A stretch of 64,000 nt of DNA from Lachnospiraceae bacterium (GTDB taxonomy: Bacteria; Bacillota; Clostridia; Lachnospirales; Lachnospiraceae). Every line of letters starts with the position of its first letter. Positions within the stretch are counted from its first letter, which is position 1. The stretch lies in assembly GCA_017470935.1 (NCBI GenBank), contig JAFUXG010000022.1, positions 36,461 through 100,460 on the forward strand, in the 5' to 3' direction. Below, piece by piece: positions 8,341 to 16,811 of this stretch. A model generated the notes under the pieces. That model did not search any database. It was not told the origin of the DNA and saw only the letters and a program-made list of their open reading frames with translations. A program made the position numbers and the translations under genes.

Positions 8341-10038
8341 TTACTCTGTACCCACATAATCGACCGTTAAAACTCTTTGTGTATCCGCAGTGACTAGGTG
8401 TGACTCGCAGCGTCTTCTGCCTAACACCAGAAGCACCTCTGAGCCGTCAGCCAAGACCCTCTGGGCACCCCTCTCGCCTGCAGGAAGCTTAATATCCTTG
8501 AAGTACCTTGAAAGCTTCTTCCTGTGTCCTTCACCATCACAGATAAAGTAATCCTCTTGTTTGGGACATCGGATATACAACGTATTCCCTATTGTATCAC
8601 AATCAAAGTATTTCGTATAGTTTTTTTCAAATTTTTCACAATTTTCGGGAAAGTTTTTCAATTCTGTTTGTGTACTTATTTCCGAGCCTGTTTCTGCCTC
8701 TTTTCCCGAGCCTGTTTTTGACAGCCTCAAAACAATTTTTTCCTTATCAGAAATTTTTATACTTAAATCCTCATCAATTTTCAGATCCTTTATATTAATT
8801 TTGACAGCTGTTGTGCCATCAGAGTCTGTGGCTGTGATACAGTCTCTTTTGCATTTATCGCCCATTCTTTCAAGAATCAGCCACTCATAAGAGACCTCCG
8901 CCACCACACCGTAGGGAAGATTAAGCCTTCTTCCGCTCTGCTTTGAGAGCAGCCCATAAATTGCATTCACATGCTCTCCTGTAATATCCTTCTTCGCACC
9001 TGCAAGCCTTGTAAAAAGCTCATACAGCACCCTGTCGGCAAGTACCCTGTCCTCTGCAAGCAAATGCTCCCGCTGCAGGGAGAGCCTTTCTATTGTCATG
9101 CAGTCCGTCACTTCACTAAAGGGTATTACAGCAGTTGTATTTCTATCAGCTTCATTAAGGGGCACTGTGGGTGCTGCCTTTATATCAACTTCACTAACGG
9201 GCTCTGTGGGCGCTGCCTTTATATCAACTTCACTAACGGGCTCTGTAAGCGGTGCCTTTGCAGCAGCTTTATCACCCTTAGAGCAGACCACCTGCACCTC
9301 TCCTGCAATGAACTTCATTGCCTGTTTCTTAATATACCCATCATACAGGAAAGCCCGCTTTGCAAACTCGCTTATGTGCTCAGAAGCCCTGTCATTTATT
9401 ACCGTCAGATCACTCATGACACGGTTTCTGATACGGTTTCTTGAATAATTGTCATCATTGTTAGTGGCATCCTCCTGCCAATGTATTCCCTGTGCAGTAA
9501 GCCACGACCTTATCTCTGCCCCCCTTACATTAAGGAGAGGTCTTATTATTATGTTCCGGCTGTCGGATAACACAGACACCGGCTGAATTCCGGCGGCACC
9601 TGCAAGGTCAGTCCCTCTCACAAGGTGAAACAGCACCGTCTCCGCCTGGTCATCCATATGGTGTGCCACCGCAAGCTTATGGGCTCCATTTTCTCTCATC
9701 ACCTTATAGAAGCACTGATACCTGAAGCTTCTTCCTGCCTCCTCCTCTGAGAGCCCCTCCCTCTTGGCCATGGCCGGAATGTCCTCACAGAAAAGGTAAA
9801 ACGGAAGACTCTTCTTCTCACACAGCATGCGCACAAACTCTGCATCCTCCCCTGCCTCCTTACGGATTCCGTGATTGATGTGAACCACGTAAATGGAAAG
9901 GCCATACTCCTCCTTAAGGCTGTCAAGTATCTCCAAAAGCGCGGTGGAATCCGCCCCGCCGGACACACCCACTACCACCTTATCCCCTAGTGCCAACATA
10001 TCATTTTCTTTTATGTATTCTCTGACCTTCTCAAGCAT
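8341..10038 (-). CDS. tilS: tRNA(Ile)-lysidine synthase
   Basis: Modifies the CAU anticodon of tRNA-Ile2 with lysine, using ATP. The PP-loop SGGADST lies near residue 26, and HHMDDQAETVLFH and R-rich segments follow. The C-terminal TilS domain ends with the KKLSRYFKD and AGERG motifs. At 565 residues it is longer than usual because the middle holds a tandem 13-residue repeat (around 9170-9250; unit like KAAPTEPVSEVDI). I start at 10038 after GAGG with 8-nt spacing. A longer reading to 10113 would run into a palindromic repeat and is not credible. Confidence 0.93.
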   Translation of the reverse strand: MLEKVREYIKENDMLALGDKVVVGVSGGADSTALLEILDSLKEEYGLSIYVVHINHGIRKEAGEDAEFVRMLCEKKSLPFYLFCEDIPAMAKREGLSEEEAGRSFRYQCFYKVMRENGAHKLAVAHHMDDQAETVLFHLVRGTDLAGAAGIQPVSVLSDSRNIIIRPLLNVRGAEIRSWLTAQGIHWQEDATNNDDNYSRNRIRNRVMSDLTVINDRASEHISEFAKRAFLYDGYIKKQAMKFIAGEVQVVCSKGDKAAAKAPLTEPVSEVDIKAAPTEPVSEVDIKAAPTVPLNEADRNTTAVIPFSEVTDCMTIERLSLQREHLLAEDRVLADRVLYELFTRLAGAKKDITGEHVNAIYGLLSKQSGRRLNLPYGVVAEVSYEWLILERMGDKCKRDCITATDSDGTTAVKINIKDLKIDEDLSIKISDKEKIVLRLSKTGSGKEAETGSEISTQTELKNFPENCEKFEKNYTKYFDCDTIGNTLYIRCPKQEDYFICDGEGHRKKLSRYFKDIKLPAGERGAQRVLADGSEVLLVLGRRRCESHLVTADTQRVLTVDYVGTE

Positions 10039-10063
10039 ACCCTTATCCTCATAATTGGTGAGG

Positions 10064-10164
10064 GCTCTGGCACAACCATAAGTTGATGATACCCTCATCC
10101 GCCCTTCGGGCACCTTCCCCCTTAAAGGGGGAAGGCATAAATCAACTTTATGTTGTGCCAGAGC
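10064..10164. repeat. 101-bp palindromic MITE-like element
   Basis: Terminal inverted repeats GCTCTGGCACAAC...GTTGAT (10064-10087 and 10141-10164) surround two internal hairpins, GCCCTTCGGGC (10101-10111) and CCTTCCCCC/GGGGGAAGG (10113-10135). The octamer ATTGGTGA stands on both sides (10054-10061 and 10165-10172) and looks like a target-site duplication. It sits between spoIIE and tilS and shares CCCTCATCCGCC...GGCACCTTCCC with 12566-12610. Confidence 0.65.
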
Positions 10165-10211
10165 ATTGGTGAAACCAAACTATGTACTCACCCTCACAAC
10201 CTTTGCAGGCT

Positions 10212-12308
10212 TCACCGTTCCCACAGCCCGATGGCCATCACCGTACTATCATCCTTGAGTTTTCCATCCTGCATCTCGCAGACCTTGTCCATAATAAGCT
10301 GGGCAAGCTTCTGCACATTGTCGGTATCATTGGCTGCGATGAGCCCTGCAAGATAGTCCTCCCTGTTGTCGGCGGTGATTCCATCCAGCACTCCGTCACT
10401 TATCATCACAACTATGTCCCCATGATATAGCTTTCTGGTGCAGGTGTCAAACTCAATTTCCTCTAACACCCCCACAGGAAGGGTGGTGGACCTGACGCAC
10501 TCCACCTTATCCTCATGCCTTATAAATGTGGTGGAGGCCCCAAGCTTAATAAAATCCGCGTTCCCGGTATAGAGGTCGAAAACCGTGATATCCAGGGTAG
10601 AGCTGCCCCCGCCATCAGTAATAAAGCTTATAAATGAGTTCAAAAGCTCCACTGCAAGCTTCCTGCCAAACCCGGCAGACAGAAGCTGTTCGAGAAGATC
10701 CATGATCTGGCCGCTCTTATTATATGCATTTTCACCGCTTCCCATGCCATCTGATATCATGCAGTAAGCCTTCTCATTTTCCAGCTTGGTGATGGAAAAA
10801 TTATCCCCGCAAAGGGACTCTCCCGTTCTATTCTTCCGCACAAGGCCTGTGGTGAGATAATACCTTCCCTCCTCTATAAAATAGAAAATGCTCTCGCTCT
10901 TTCCCACCACATCATTACCCCTGTCCACGCACTTCACTGTGCGGCGCACCACATTGCCCACAGTTCTGGCAAGCATCTTACCTGACACAACCCTGTTGGA
11001 GGTAACAACGCACCTTATATACACATGAAGCCGTCCATCCCTGTCCTTGAGGCATACAGCCTTTGAGACCGTAACCCCCCTTCGCCAGAGCCTCTCACTT
11101 ATCCTGCTCTCAAAATTATCCACAGGAAATGATTCCTCCAAAATCTCACCCTGGAATCCTGTGATTATCTCACCTACCTGCTTAAGCTGCCTTATGAAAT
11201 TCCGCCTCAGCTCGTTAAGCCTGCTGTTCTCCGACTCCATGGCATTAAGCAGTGATATGCCGTCACCGCTCAGATACATGTTGGAAAGTCCTGTGGGTAT
11301 ACGGTCCGGATAATCCTTCTCGTGGACCGACAGCATTTTTTCCATGGCAATAAATGCCTGGCCAAAGTTCTCAATCTGGCGCCTTGTAGCCTCCTGCACA
11401 AGAATATCCTGGGAGGACCTTGTAACCTCACCGCTCCTTGTCACCACACGCTTTAACATGTCCTTCGGTGTCAGAATAAATGCTGCCGTAACAATAAGCC
11501 CACCGATAAGCATGTTATCATTTAGCAGGCTGCTTTCATAGGTGGCACCAAGAAGCACGGTACCTCCCACATATGCCAGCAGCACCCCTGCCTTTCCAAG
11601 CTCCTTTAACACCACAATAAGTCCCGCCACCGCTATCATAACTGCAAGGTAGGACACATGTCCCGACCATATGGAAAGCACCACGCCCACCAGACTTCCT
11701 GTGGCTATTCCCACTCCCCCGTCAAAGCGGTAGGCATTATAAAGCAGCAGATATGCCGCCACAATATATGTAAGAGGTATGGGCTCCTTTATACCGGGGC
11801 AGCCGAACAGTCCCGCTGCCATCAGTGCAAACAGTCCCACAAACCGCCTGTTGTCTGCAAACATCCTGCTTGTCCCGACCCGCAGGGCATCAAAGCCCTG
11901 TTCAAACACAAGGGTCATGCACCCTGCGATCACTCCCTCCAAAAATGTATATACAAGTGATATGACCCTTCCTGTCACCACATACTCAAAGGGCATGCTC
12001 ACTCCCCAGAGGATCATTCCCGCTGCCAGGGCAATCTGGAGATTGCCGGAAAAGATCTTCTCCCTGTCGGTCTTATTTAAAAGAATGAGTAAGAAAATAA
12101 GCACAATGGCATACCTTAACACCTCCTGTCCGGAAAATGTACTCATAACTCCAAAAAGCAATGCAGTGAACAGGCTTATGGAGCTCACATCCTTCAGATA
12201 CGCCGCCATGAAAAAAGGCACAACAAAGGGATACATTCCAAGCAGGCTGCATCTTGCCACCATAAATGCAAGGATATGTATCCCTATTTCTTTCATTCTG
12301 TAATGCAT
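10212..12308 (-). CDS. spoIIE: Stage II sporulation protein E
   Basis: A 698-residue membrane protein phosphatase that dephosphorylates SpoIIAA and so frees sigma-F in the forespore; it also acts at the polar septum. The first 300 residues contain about ten hydrophobic spans, the middle is a linker, and the C-terminal 200 residues are a PP2C phosphatase with SDGMGSG, GASTTFI and MISDGVLDG motifs. Length is slightly under the usual 800 residues, as often seen in Lachnospiraceae. GGGAGG lies 8 bases before the ATG. It shows that the strain belongs to a sporulating lineage. Confidence 0.95.
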   Translation of the reverse strand: MHYRMKEIGIHILAFMVARCSLLGMYPFVVPFFMAAYLKDVSSISLFTALLFGVMSTFSGQEVLRYAIVLIFLLILLNKTDREKIFSGNLQIALAAGMILWGVSMPFEYVVTGRVISLVYTFLEGVIAGCMTLVFEQGFDALRVGTSRMFADNRRFVGLFALMAAGLFGCPGIKEPIPLTYIVAAYLLLYNAYRFDGGVGIATGSLVGVVLSIWSGHVSYLAVMIAVAGLIVVLKELGKAGVLLAYVGGTVLLGATYESSLLNDNMLIGGLIVTAAFILTPKDMLKRVVTRSGEVTRSSQDILVQEATRRQIENFGQAFIAMEKMLSVHEKDYPDRIPTGLSNMYLSGDGISLLNAMESENSRLNELRRNFIRQLKQVGEIITGFQGEILEESFPVDNFESRISERLWRRGVTVSKAVCLKDRDGRLHVYIRCVVTSNRVVSGKMLARTVGNVVRRTVKCVDRGNDVVGKSESIFYFIEEGRYYLTTGLVRKNRTGESLCGDNFSITKLENEKAYCMISDGMGSGENAYNKSGQIMDLLEQLLSAGFGRKLAVELLNSFISFITDGGGSSTLDITVFDLYTGNADFIKLGASTTFIRHEDKVECVRSTTLPVGVLEEIEFDTCTRKLYHGDIVVMISDGVLDGITADNREDYLAGLIAANDTDNVQKLAQLIMDKVCEMQDGKLKDDSTVMAIGLWER

Positions 12309-12355
12309 ATGACATTCCTCCCATATTATAATGCATCACCTGAACGTAAGTCTGT

Positions 12356-12471
12356 TATGATCATTCTCCGTTACTGCTTTACTGCCATAGAGAATCTGCT
12401 TTCCACGATTCTCTGTTACGGCTTCGCGCCACATCACTACAGACATCTATACAGGCAATAGAATGATCATA
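12356..12471. repeat. Nested inverted repeat upstream of spoIIE
   Basis: Outer arms TATGATCATTCT (12356-12367) and AGAATGATCATA (12460-12471) are perfect complements. Inside, AGAGAATC and GATTCTCT form a further 8-bp hairpin at about 12389-12414. This occupies most of the 316-bp gene-free stretch between divIC and spoIIE. It may be a small palindromic repeat; I do not recognise the family. Confidence 0.5.
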
Positions 12472-12565
12472 GCATTATATTATGACTAACAATGTCATAT
12501 TCTATTATATATTCGGTTAATATATCGCAAATTTCGATGTACAATGCCACAAGCCTCTGACGTCA

Positions 12566-12610
12566 CCCTCATCCGCCGGCTGCACCGGCACCTTCCCACA
12601 CATTGGGAAG
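12566..12610. repeat. Double-hairpin repeat related to the 10.1-kb element
   Basis: CCCTCATCC is followed by the hairpin GCCGG-CTGCA-CCGGC (12575-12589) and the hairpin CTTCCCA/TGGGAAG (12592-12610). The order and the shared CCCTCATCC and GGCACCTTCCC segments match the interior of the repeat at 10064-10164. Here the flanking terminal inverted repeats are missing. Confidence 0.5.
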
Positions 12611-12624
12611 ACAAAAATCCATCC

Positions 12625-12924
12625 TCACTTATTCTCCGGCTGTATCAGTATCTCGTTGGGATACACAAGCCCCAGCTTGCTCTTGGCAACCTCCTCCATG
12701 TACTTCTTGGTCTTCATATATTTCTCAAGCTCTTCTAAGTCTTCCTTCCGCTTCTCCTCACTCTCCATGCGGGCAGCCAGGGCCTCCTGCTTCTTGCTGA
12801 GCTCGCGGCTTTCCTTGTAAAGAGAGGCGGTTCTCATTCCCATCAGTGCGCAAAAACATATCACAACAAAAACAATGACAGGCGAACCCTTCTTGACCCT
12901 TCTTTTCTTTTGTCTCCTACTCAT
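12625..12924 (-). CDS. divIC: Septum formation initiator, DivIC/FtsB family
   Basis: A 99-residue bitopic division protein. A basic N terminus (RRQKKRRVKK) precedes one membrane span (about 15-33), then a coiled coil rich in Lys and Glu, and a short C-terminal region with SKLGLVYPNE, typical of DivIC. It belongs to the divisome subcomplex with FtsL and DivIB. The ATG at 12924 is preferred over a GTG nine bases upstream because AAGGA is better spaced for it. It lies 26 bases downstream of yabQ, as in many Firmicutes. Confidence 0.9.
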   Translation of the reverse strand: MSRRQKKRRVKKGSPVIVFVVICFCALMGMRTASLYKESRELSKKQEALAARMESEEKRKEDLEELEKYMKTKKYMEEVAKSKLGLVYPNEILIQPENK

Positions 12925-12950
12925 TGAAATCACATCCTTAATTCCAAGCT

Positions 12951-13373
12951 TTACCTTCCCTTAACCGCTATTTTAACCTGTGCCATTATATTTTTCAATG
13001 TTTTTCTTACAAATCTTCCCACGAAGGCAAAGGGCTTAGCAAGGAGCTTGAAAAATCTGCGCCAATATGGAATCATTTTGTGCACAATAAAAAGCAACAG
13101 CCTTGACAGCGTTAAGGAGTACAGTATAACACCTAAAAACATCCCAATAAAGGCGTATGCCCTCAAGGCTCCCCGGTTATATATCACCAGCGTCCGGAAC
13201 ACCATCCACGCCGTGAACATCCAAAAGGAAAGATCCTCAATGTCCACCAGCACATCCGGATGGGGCACAAAGATCCTGAAGCACCTTATCAAATCGTAGC
13301 CGAATGCCAGCATAGCCCCAAGGAGCATACAGATTCCAAACAACGTCATTTCATCATATATCAGCTCTGCCAT
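12951..13373 (-). CDS. yabQ: Spore cortex biosynthesis protein YabQ
   Basis: A 140-residue protein with about four hydrophobic spans and a strongly basic C-terminal tail. YabQ is needed for spore cortex formation in Bacillus and sits in the outer forespore membrane. The start at 13373 follows TAGGTGGG and is 7 bases after the yabP stop. A reading extended to 13415 would overlap yabP. The yabP-yabQ-divIC order is conserved in Firmicutes. Confidence 0.88.
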   Translation of the reverse strand: MAELIYDEMTLFGICMLLGAMLAFGYDLIRCFRIFVPHPDVLVDIEDLSFWMFTAWMVFRTLVIYNRGALRAYAFIGMFLGVILYSLTLSRLLLFIVHKMIPYWRRFFKLLAKPFAFVGRFVRKTLKNIMAQVKIAVKGR

Positions 13374-13380
13374 GGCCCAC

Positions 13381-13668
13381 CTACTTAAACAGCCTGTTAA
13401 GTATTGAGTTATCATCCTTCATGCCAGGCTTGATATCTGAATAGGTAAATGAATCCACCCGCCCGTCAATCTCCACCTCACCCTTTTCAAGTGTAAGCTT
13501 CGTAACGTTAAGCTCTGTGCCCTTGATCAGCAGCATTCCCTGCTCTGTCTCGAGCAGTATTTCATTGGGATCAAAGGAAATGACCGCATTAACACCTGTC
13601 ACCACTCCCGTTCCCCTGTTGTTCAAGGTTATCCTGTGAGCCTTTATACTGCTGCGATTATCCTCCAT
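13381..13668 (-). CDS. yabP: Sporulation protein YabP
   Basis: A 95-residue YabP/YqfC-family protein made mainly of beta strands (HRITLNNRG, GVNAVISFDPNEILLET). It is expressed under sigma-E and needed for spore development in Bacillus, though its biochemical role is unknown. The ATG at 13668 lies 7 bases after AGGAGG. It is the first of the yabP-yabQ-divIC trio, which is probably co-transcribed. Confidence 0.9.
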   Translation of the reverse strand: MEDNRSSIKAHRITLNNRGTGVVTGVNAVISFDPNEILLETEQGMLLIKGTELNVTKLTLEKGEVEIDGRVDSFTYSDIKPGMKDDNSILNRLFK

Positions 13669-13921
13669 ACACAACCTCCTTCTATAATGCAATAAAGCTC
13701 TCCGCTACATAGTATAAGAAGCCGCTCCGTGCACTATCTTCTTCTATAATGCAGTGAAGTCCTTACCTCAATCTGCACCACAAACAATGCCTTGGTTAAA
13801 TGTATGAAGAAAAATCCCCAAACATGCCTATAATCTTTAATTATCGTTCTGTCCCAGCAAATATTTATATGCCTTCCTTCTTTTATAGAAAGATGGCTAA
13901 TGTAAAACAGAAATCATCATT

Positions 13922-14161
13922 TCACAGATACTTAAACATTTCCTTCGCGTCCTCCTTCTTTGTAGAGTCCGCAATCTGTGTTACCTCCACAGCAACATTC
14001 TTGTTGCCAAATTCAATATCTATCCTGTCGCCCACCTTCACATCAACGGAAGCCTTGGCAACCCTGCCATTGACCATAACACGCCCCGCATCACAGGCCT
14101 CGTTGGCAACAGTACGGCGCTTTATAAGCCGTGACACCTTCAAATACTTGTCTAACCGCAT
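13922..14161 (-). CDS. rqcP: S4-domain RNA-binding protein RqcP
   Basis: A 79-residue S4 RNA-binding protein ([17 protein letters not shown] at its N terminus, then the [10 protein letters not shown] strand). In Bacillus, RqcP (YlmH/YabO group) works with RqcH in ribosome quality control, adding alanine tails on stalled 50S subunits. The start at 14161 follows GGAGGTAG. A longer reading to 14266 would cover structured leader sequence and is rejected. It stands between the HU gene and yabP, as in related genomes. The 220-bp gap after it holds only short repeats of CTTCTATAATGCA. Confidence 0.88.
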   Translation of the reverse strand: MRLDKYLKVSRLIKRRTVANEACDAGRVMVNGRVAKASVDVKVGDRIDIEFGNKNVAVEVTQIADSTKKEDAKEMFKYL

Positions 14162-14187
14162 AACTACCTCCAAATATATAAAATCGA

Positions 14188-14255
14188 GCAGGGTTCCCCT
14201 GCCCGCCCGCGAGCCGCCGATCAGCATAAGCTGACATATTCCATATCGGCGACTC
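14188..14255 (-). promoter_or_regulatory. Two stable hairpins in the rqcP leader
   Basis: GAGCCGCCGAT (14211-14221) pairs with ATCGGCGACTC (14245-14255). Downstream on the minus strand, GCAGGG-TTC-CCCTGC (14188-14202) is followed by TCGATTTTATATA and looks like a terminator, only about 27 bases before the rqcP start. The arrangement could be attenuation or simply stacked weak terminators. Confidence 0.4.
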
Positions 14256-14265
14256 TGCATAAGCA

Positions 14266-14296
14266 AACAAAAGGCTGTCGCATACGCAACAGCCTT
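14266..14296 (-). terminator. Rho-independent terminator of the HU gene
   Basis: An 8-bp stem AAGGCTGT/ACAGCCTT with a 10-nt loop, followed on the minus strand by TTTTGTTTG, 22 bases after the HU stop codon. Confidence 0.7.
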
Positions 14297-14318
14297 CGCA
14301 AATAATCATATAAATTAA

Positions 14319-14600
14319 TTATTTCTTCTTGTTAACAGAATCCTTAAGTGCCTTACCAGCCTTGAACTTAGGAGCCTTAGATGCAGGAATCTTCATAGAC
14401 TTACCAGTCTTAGGATTTCTACCCTCTCTAGCAGGTCTCTTAACTACCTCAAAAGTACCGAAACCAACTAACTGAATCTTCTCACCCTTTGTTAACTCTG
14501 TTGCTACTACGTCTGTGAAAGCCTTAAGTGCCTTCTCAGCATCCTTCTTAGATAATTCAGTCTTCTCAGCCATAGCTGCTACTAACTCTGCTTTGTTCAT
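14319..14600 (-). CDS. hup: DNA-binding protein HU
   Basis: A 93-residue histone-like protein. It begins MNKAELVAAMAEKTELSKKD and contains the family signature with GRNPKTGKS in the beta arm. It bends and compacts DNA as a dimer. Length and sequence are fully typical. It has its own strong promoter and terminator, so it is expressed as a single gene. Confidence 0.97.
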   Translation of the reverse strand: MNKAELVAAMAEKTELSKKDAEKALKAFTDVVATELTKGEKIQLVGFGTFEVVKRPAREGRNPKTGKSMKIPASKAPKFKAGKALKDSVNKKK

Positions 14601-14674
14601 AGGAATAGTTCCTCCTCTTAAAATATATAGTATTTGCTTGGTATTCTTGACCTTTCGGACAAGTCCTAAGAGTA

Positions 14675-14703
14675 GTTATACTCGTTTGCGCTTTGTTTGT
14701 CAA
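14675..14703 (-). promoter_or_regulatory. Strong sigma-A promoter of the HU gene
   Basis: TTGACA (14703-14698), a 17-base spacer and TATAAC (14680-14675) on the minus strand, about 75 bases before the HU start. Confidence 0.75.
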
Positions 14704-14793
14704 GCAATTCAATATATTCTTCGCTTTTTTGTGTAAAATAGTAGAATTTTCCAAGTACTTTTCCACTAAAATCTATTCAATTTGCCATATTTT

Positions 14794-15342
14794 CTACCCT
14801 TCCATCTGCTTTCCAAGGAAGTTTGCAGCAATTATTGCCGCCTTTCTCTCCGTCTCAGTCAGAGGTTTTTTCTCATCCTTATTGAGAATTATTACCGCTC
14901 CGATGGCATCACCCTCGCAAATTATGGTCTGAACGATCTCACCATCATACACGTCATCATTTTCTCCCGTTATCTTAATATACTTCTTCTCGCCCTTCCT
15001 TGCCATTATTGCCTCTCTATCGTTAATGGCGTCCTCCAGCTCCTTGTGAAGTGGCTTTCCTAACAGATTCTTCTTAGGCATACCAGCCACTGCGATTATC
15101 TGATCCCTGTCTGTAACACACACCGGACATCCCAGTATCTGGGCCGTTGCGTCAACATACTCCTGGGCGAATATGGAAAGCTCACCGATGGGCGAATACT
15201 TCTTAAGAATGATCTCTCCATCCTTATCTGTAAAAATCTCAAGCGGGTCGCCCTCGCGGATCCTCAAGGTTCTTCTTATCTCCTTTGGTACAACTATTCT
15301 TCCAAGCTCGTCTATCCTTCTAACAATTCCCGTTGCTTTCAT
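14794..15342 (-). CDS. spoVT: Stage V sporulation protein T (AbrB-type regulator)
   Basis: A 182-residue transcription factor. The N-terminal swapped-hairpin AbrB domain (MKATGIVRRIDELGRIVVPK) is followed by a C-terminal GAF-like domain. SpoVT tunes sigma-G dependent genes in the forespore. The start at 15342 follows GGAGG; a reading six codons longer begins inside that ribosome binding site. It stands upstream of the HU gene and marks the end of the core block before the glycan island. Confidence 0.95.
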   Translation of the reverse strand: MKATGIVRRIDELGRIVVPKEIRRTLRIREGDPLEIFTDKDGEIILKKYSPIGELSIFAQEYVDATAQILGCPVCVTDRDQIIAVAGMPKKNLLGKPLHKELEDAINDREAIMARKGEKKYIKITGENDDVYDGEIVQTIICEGDAIGAVIILNKDEKKPLTETERKAAIIAANFLGKQMEG

Positions 15343-15615
15343 AATAAATGATTCCTCCATTTTAAGATACTTGCCATACTATATTAACCTTAATGCTACT
15401 AATATTATACCGATACTATGATGACACTTCTTAATATCAGTCTCATATTACTGCATTGTTCTTAATGGCACTTTCTGTATGTAGTATCTGTCAAATGTTA
15501 GAAAATATACGCAAGTTTTTGAATTATATCCACCCGGTTTTATTTTATTATTTAATTTCAAAACATCTTCTGTTATACTTAACACATATACTTTTCTAAC
15601 GGAGGGGATTCATTT

Positions 15616-16650
15616 ATGGATAAAAAGATCACCATCATTCTTCCATGCTACAACGTGGAGCAATATATCGACCGCTGCTTTCAAAGCCTTAAGAATCAGA
15701 CCATAGGCTTTGAGAATATGGAGCTTATTTTTGTAAATGATGCCTCCACCGACGGCACACTCAACAGGCTTACCGCATTAGAGCAGCAGTATCCCGACAA
15801 CATCATCGTCATTAACTTCACCGAGAATCGGCGCCAGGGCACTGCAAGGAATGTGGCACTTGAATACGCCTCCGCACCATACATTGGGTATGTGGACTCT
15901 GATGACTGGGTGGATGTGACCATGTTCGAGAAAATGGTGGCTGCCATCGAGAAGTACGGCTGTGACTTCGTGGAGTGCCGATGGGATCTGGCAAGGGATG
16001 AGAAGCACCGCACACCTGTTAAGAAGCTGGGGGATAACGGTTATCTTAACCTTACAGATCCAAAGGTCCGTACCAGGTTCATCGGCGACCAGATCGGTAT
16101 CACTGCACTCTGGAGCAAGGTGTTCAAGAAGAGCTTCCTTGTTGATAATGACATATTCTGTCCGGAGCAGATACGGTATGAGGACATATTCTTCTGCTAT
16201 CTGGCATTTCTCTACGCAAGGTCTTACTATAGAATTGATGAAGCCCTATATCATTATTTTGTCAATCCAAAGGGAACGGTTCAGAGCAAGCATCAGGAGC
16301 ATCAGTTCGACAAGATGCCCATTGCCCTTGGCTTCTTACACACATGCCGTGACAGAGGACTTGACTGTGATAAGGTGAACAGGGATTGCATTGAATGGAT
16401 GTTTCTTGAGAAATATTATGTGTACATGCTGTGGGAGGTATTCAAGGAATTCCCAGATCGTTCCTATGACTGCTACGTGGAAATGAGGGAAACAGTACTT
16501 GCCGAAATTCCGGATTACAAAACCAATCCATTCAGAGCCTGGGAAAGCAACACCTTTGATGATTTCATGCTGAAGCTGTTGGACTATCCCTTCGATAAGG
16601 AAGCATTCATCGGACTCAGGAATGAGATGTTGAAAAAGTTCAGGCAGTAA
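15616..16650 (+). CDS. GT2 family glycosyltransferase (left-end paralog)
   Basis: A 344-residue transferase with a GT-A fold at the N terminus: IILPCYNVEQYIDRC, the VNDASTDGT segment and the DXD-type motif DSDDW near 95-100. The C-terminal half is helical and typical of Lachnospiraceae glycan-island GT2 proteins. It is a close paralog of the gene at 60824-61873 along the whole length. It is on the plus strand with the CgeB-like gene and opens the island. GGAGGGG stands 8 bases before the ATG. Acceptor and sugar are unknown. Confidence 0.88.
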   Translation: MDKKITIILPCYNVEQYIDRCFQSLKNQTIGFENMELIFVNDASTDGTLNRLTALEQQYPDNIIVINFTENRRQGTARNVALEYASAPYIGYVDSDDWVDVTMFEKMVAAIEKYGCDFVECRWDLARDEKHRTPVKKLGDNGYLNLTDPKVRTRFIGDQIGITALWSKVFKKSFLVDNDIFCPEQIRYEDIFFCYLAFLYARSYYRIDEALYHYFVNPKGTVQSKHQEHQFDKMPIALGFLHTCRDRGLDCDKVNRDCIEWMFLEKYYVYMLWEVFKEFPDRSYDCYVEMRETVLAEIPDYKTNPFRAWESNTFDDFMLKLLDYPFDKEAFIGLRNEMLKKFRQ

Positions 16651-16811
16651 ACGCCTCTCAGGATAATGGGCAGCCAGAACATGATAAGATGATCAGAAAG
16701 TTCAGTCAGTGAGAGCCTTATGTCCGAACGTAATATAACATGGTGAAGCAACAGCTAACCAGCATCATTGCTTTAGATAATAATACCACATATTTTTGAA
16801 GGGGATATAAC

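Noticed and set aside
9170-9250. Frameshift or mis-assembly in tilS because of the tandem repeat
   Set aside because: The repeat keeps the reading frame and both catalytic and C-terminal domains are intact, so it is a tolerated loop expansion.
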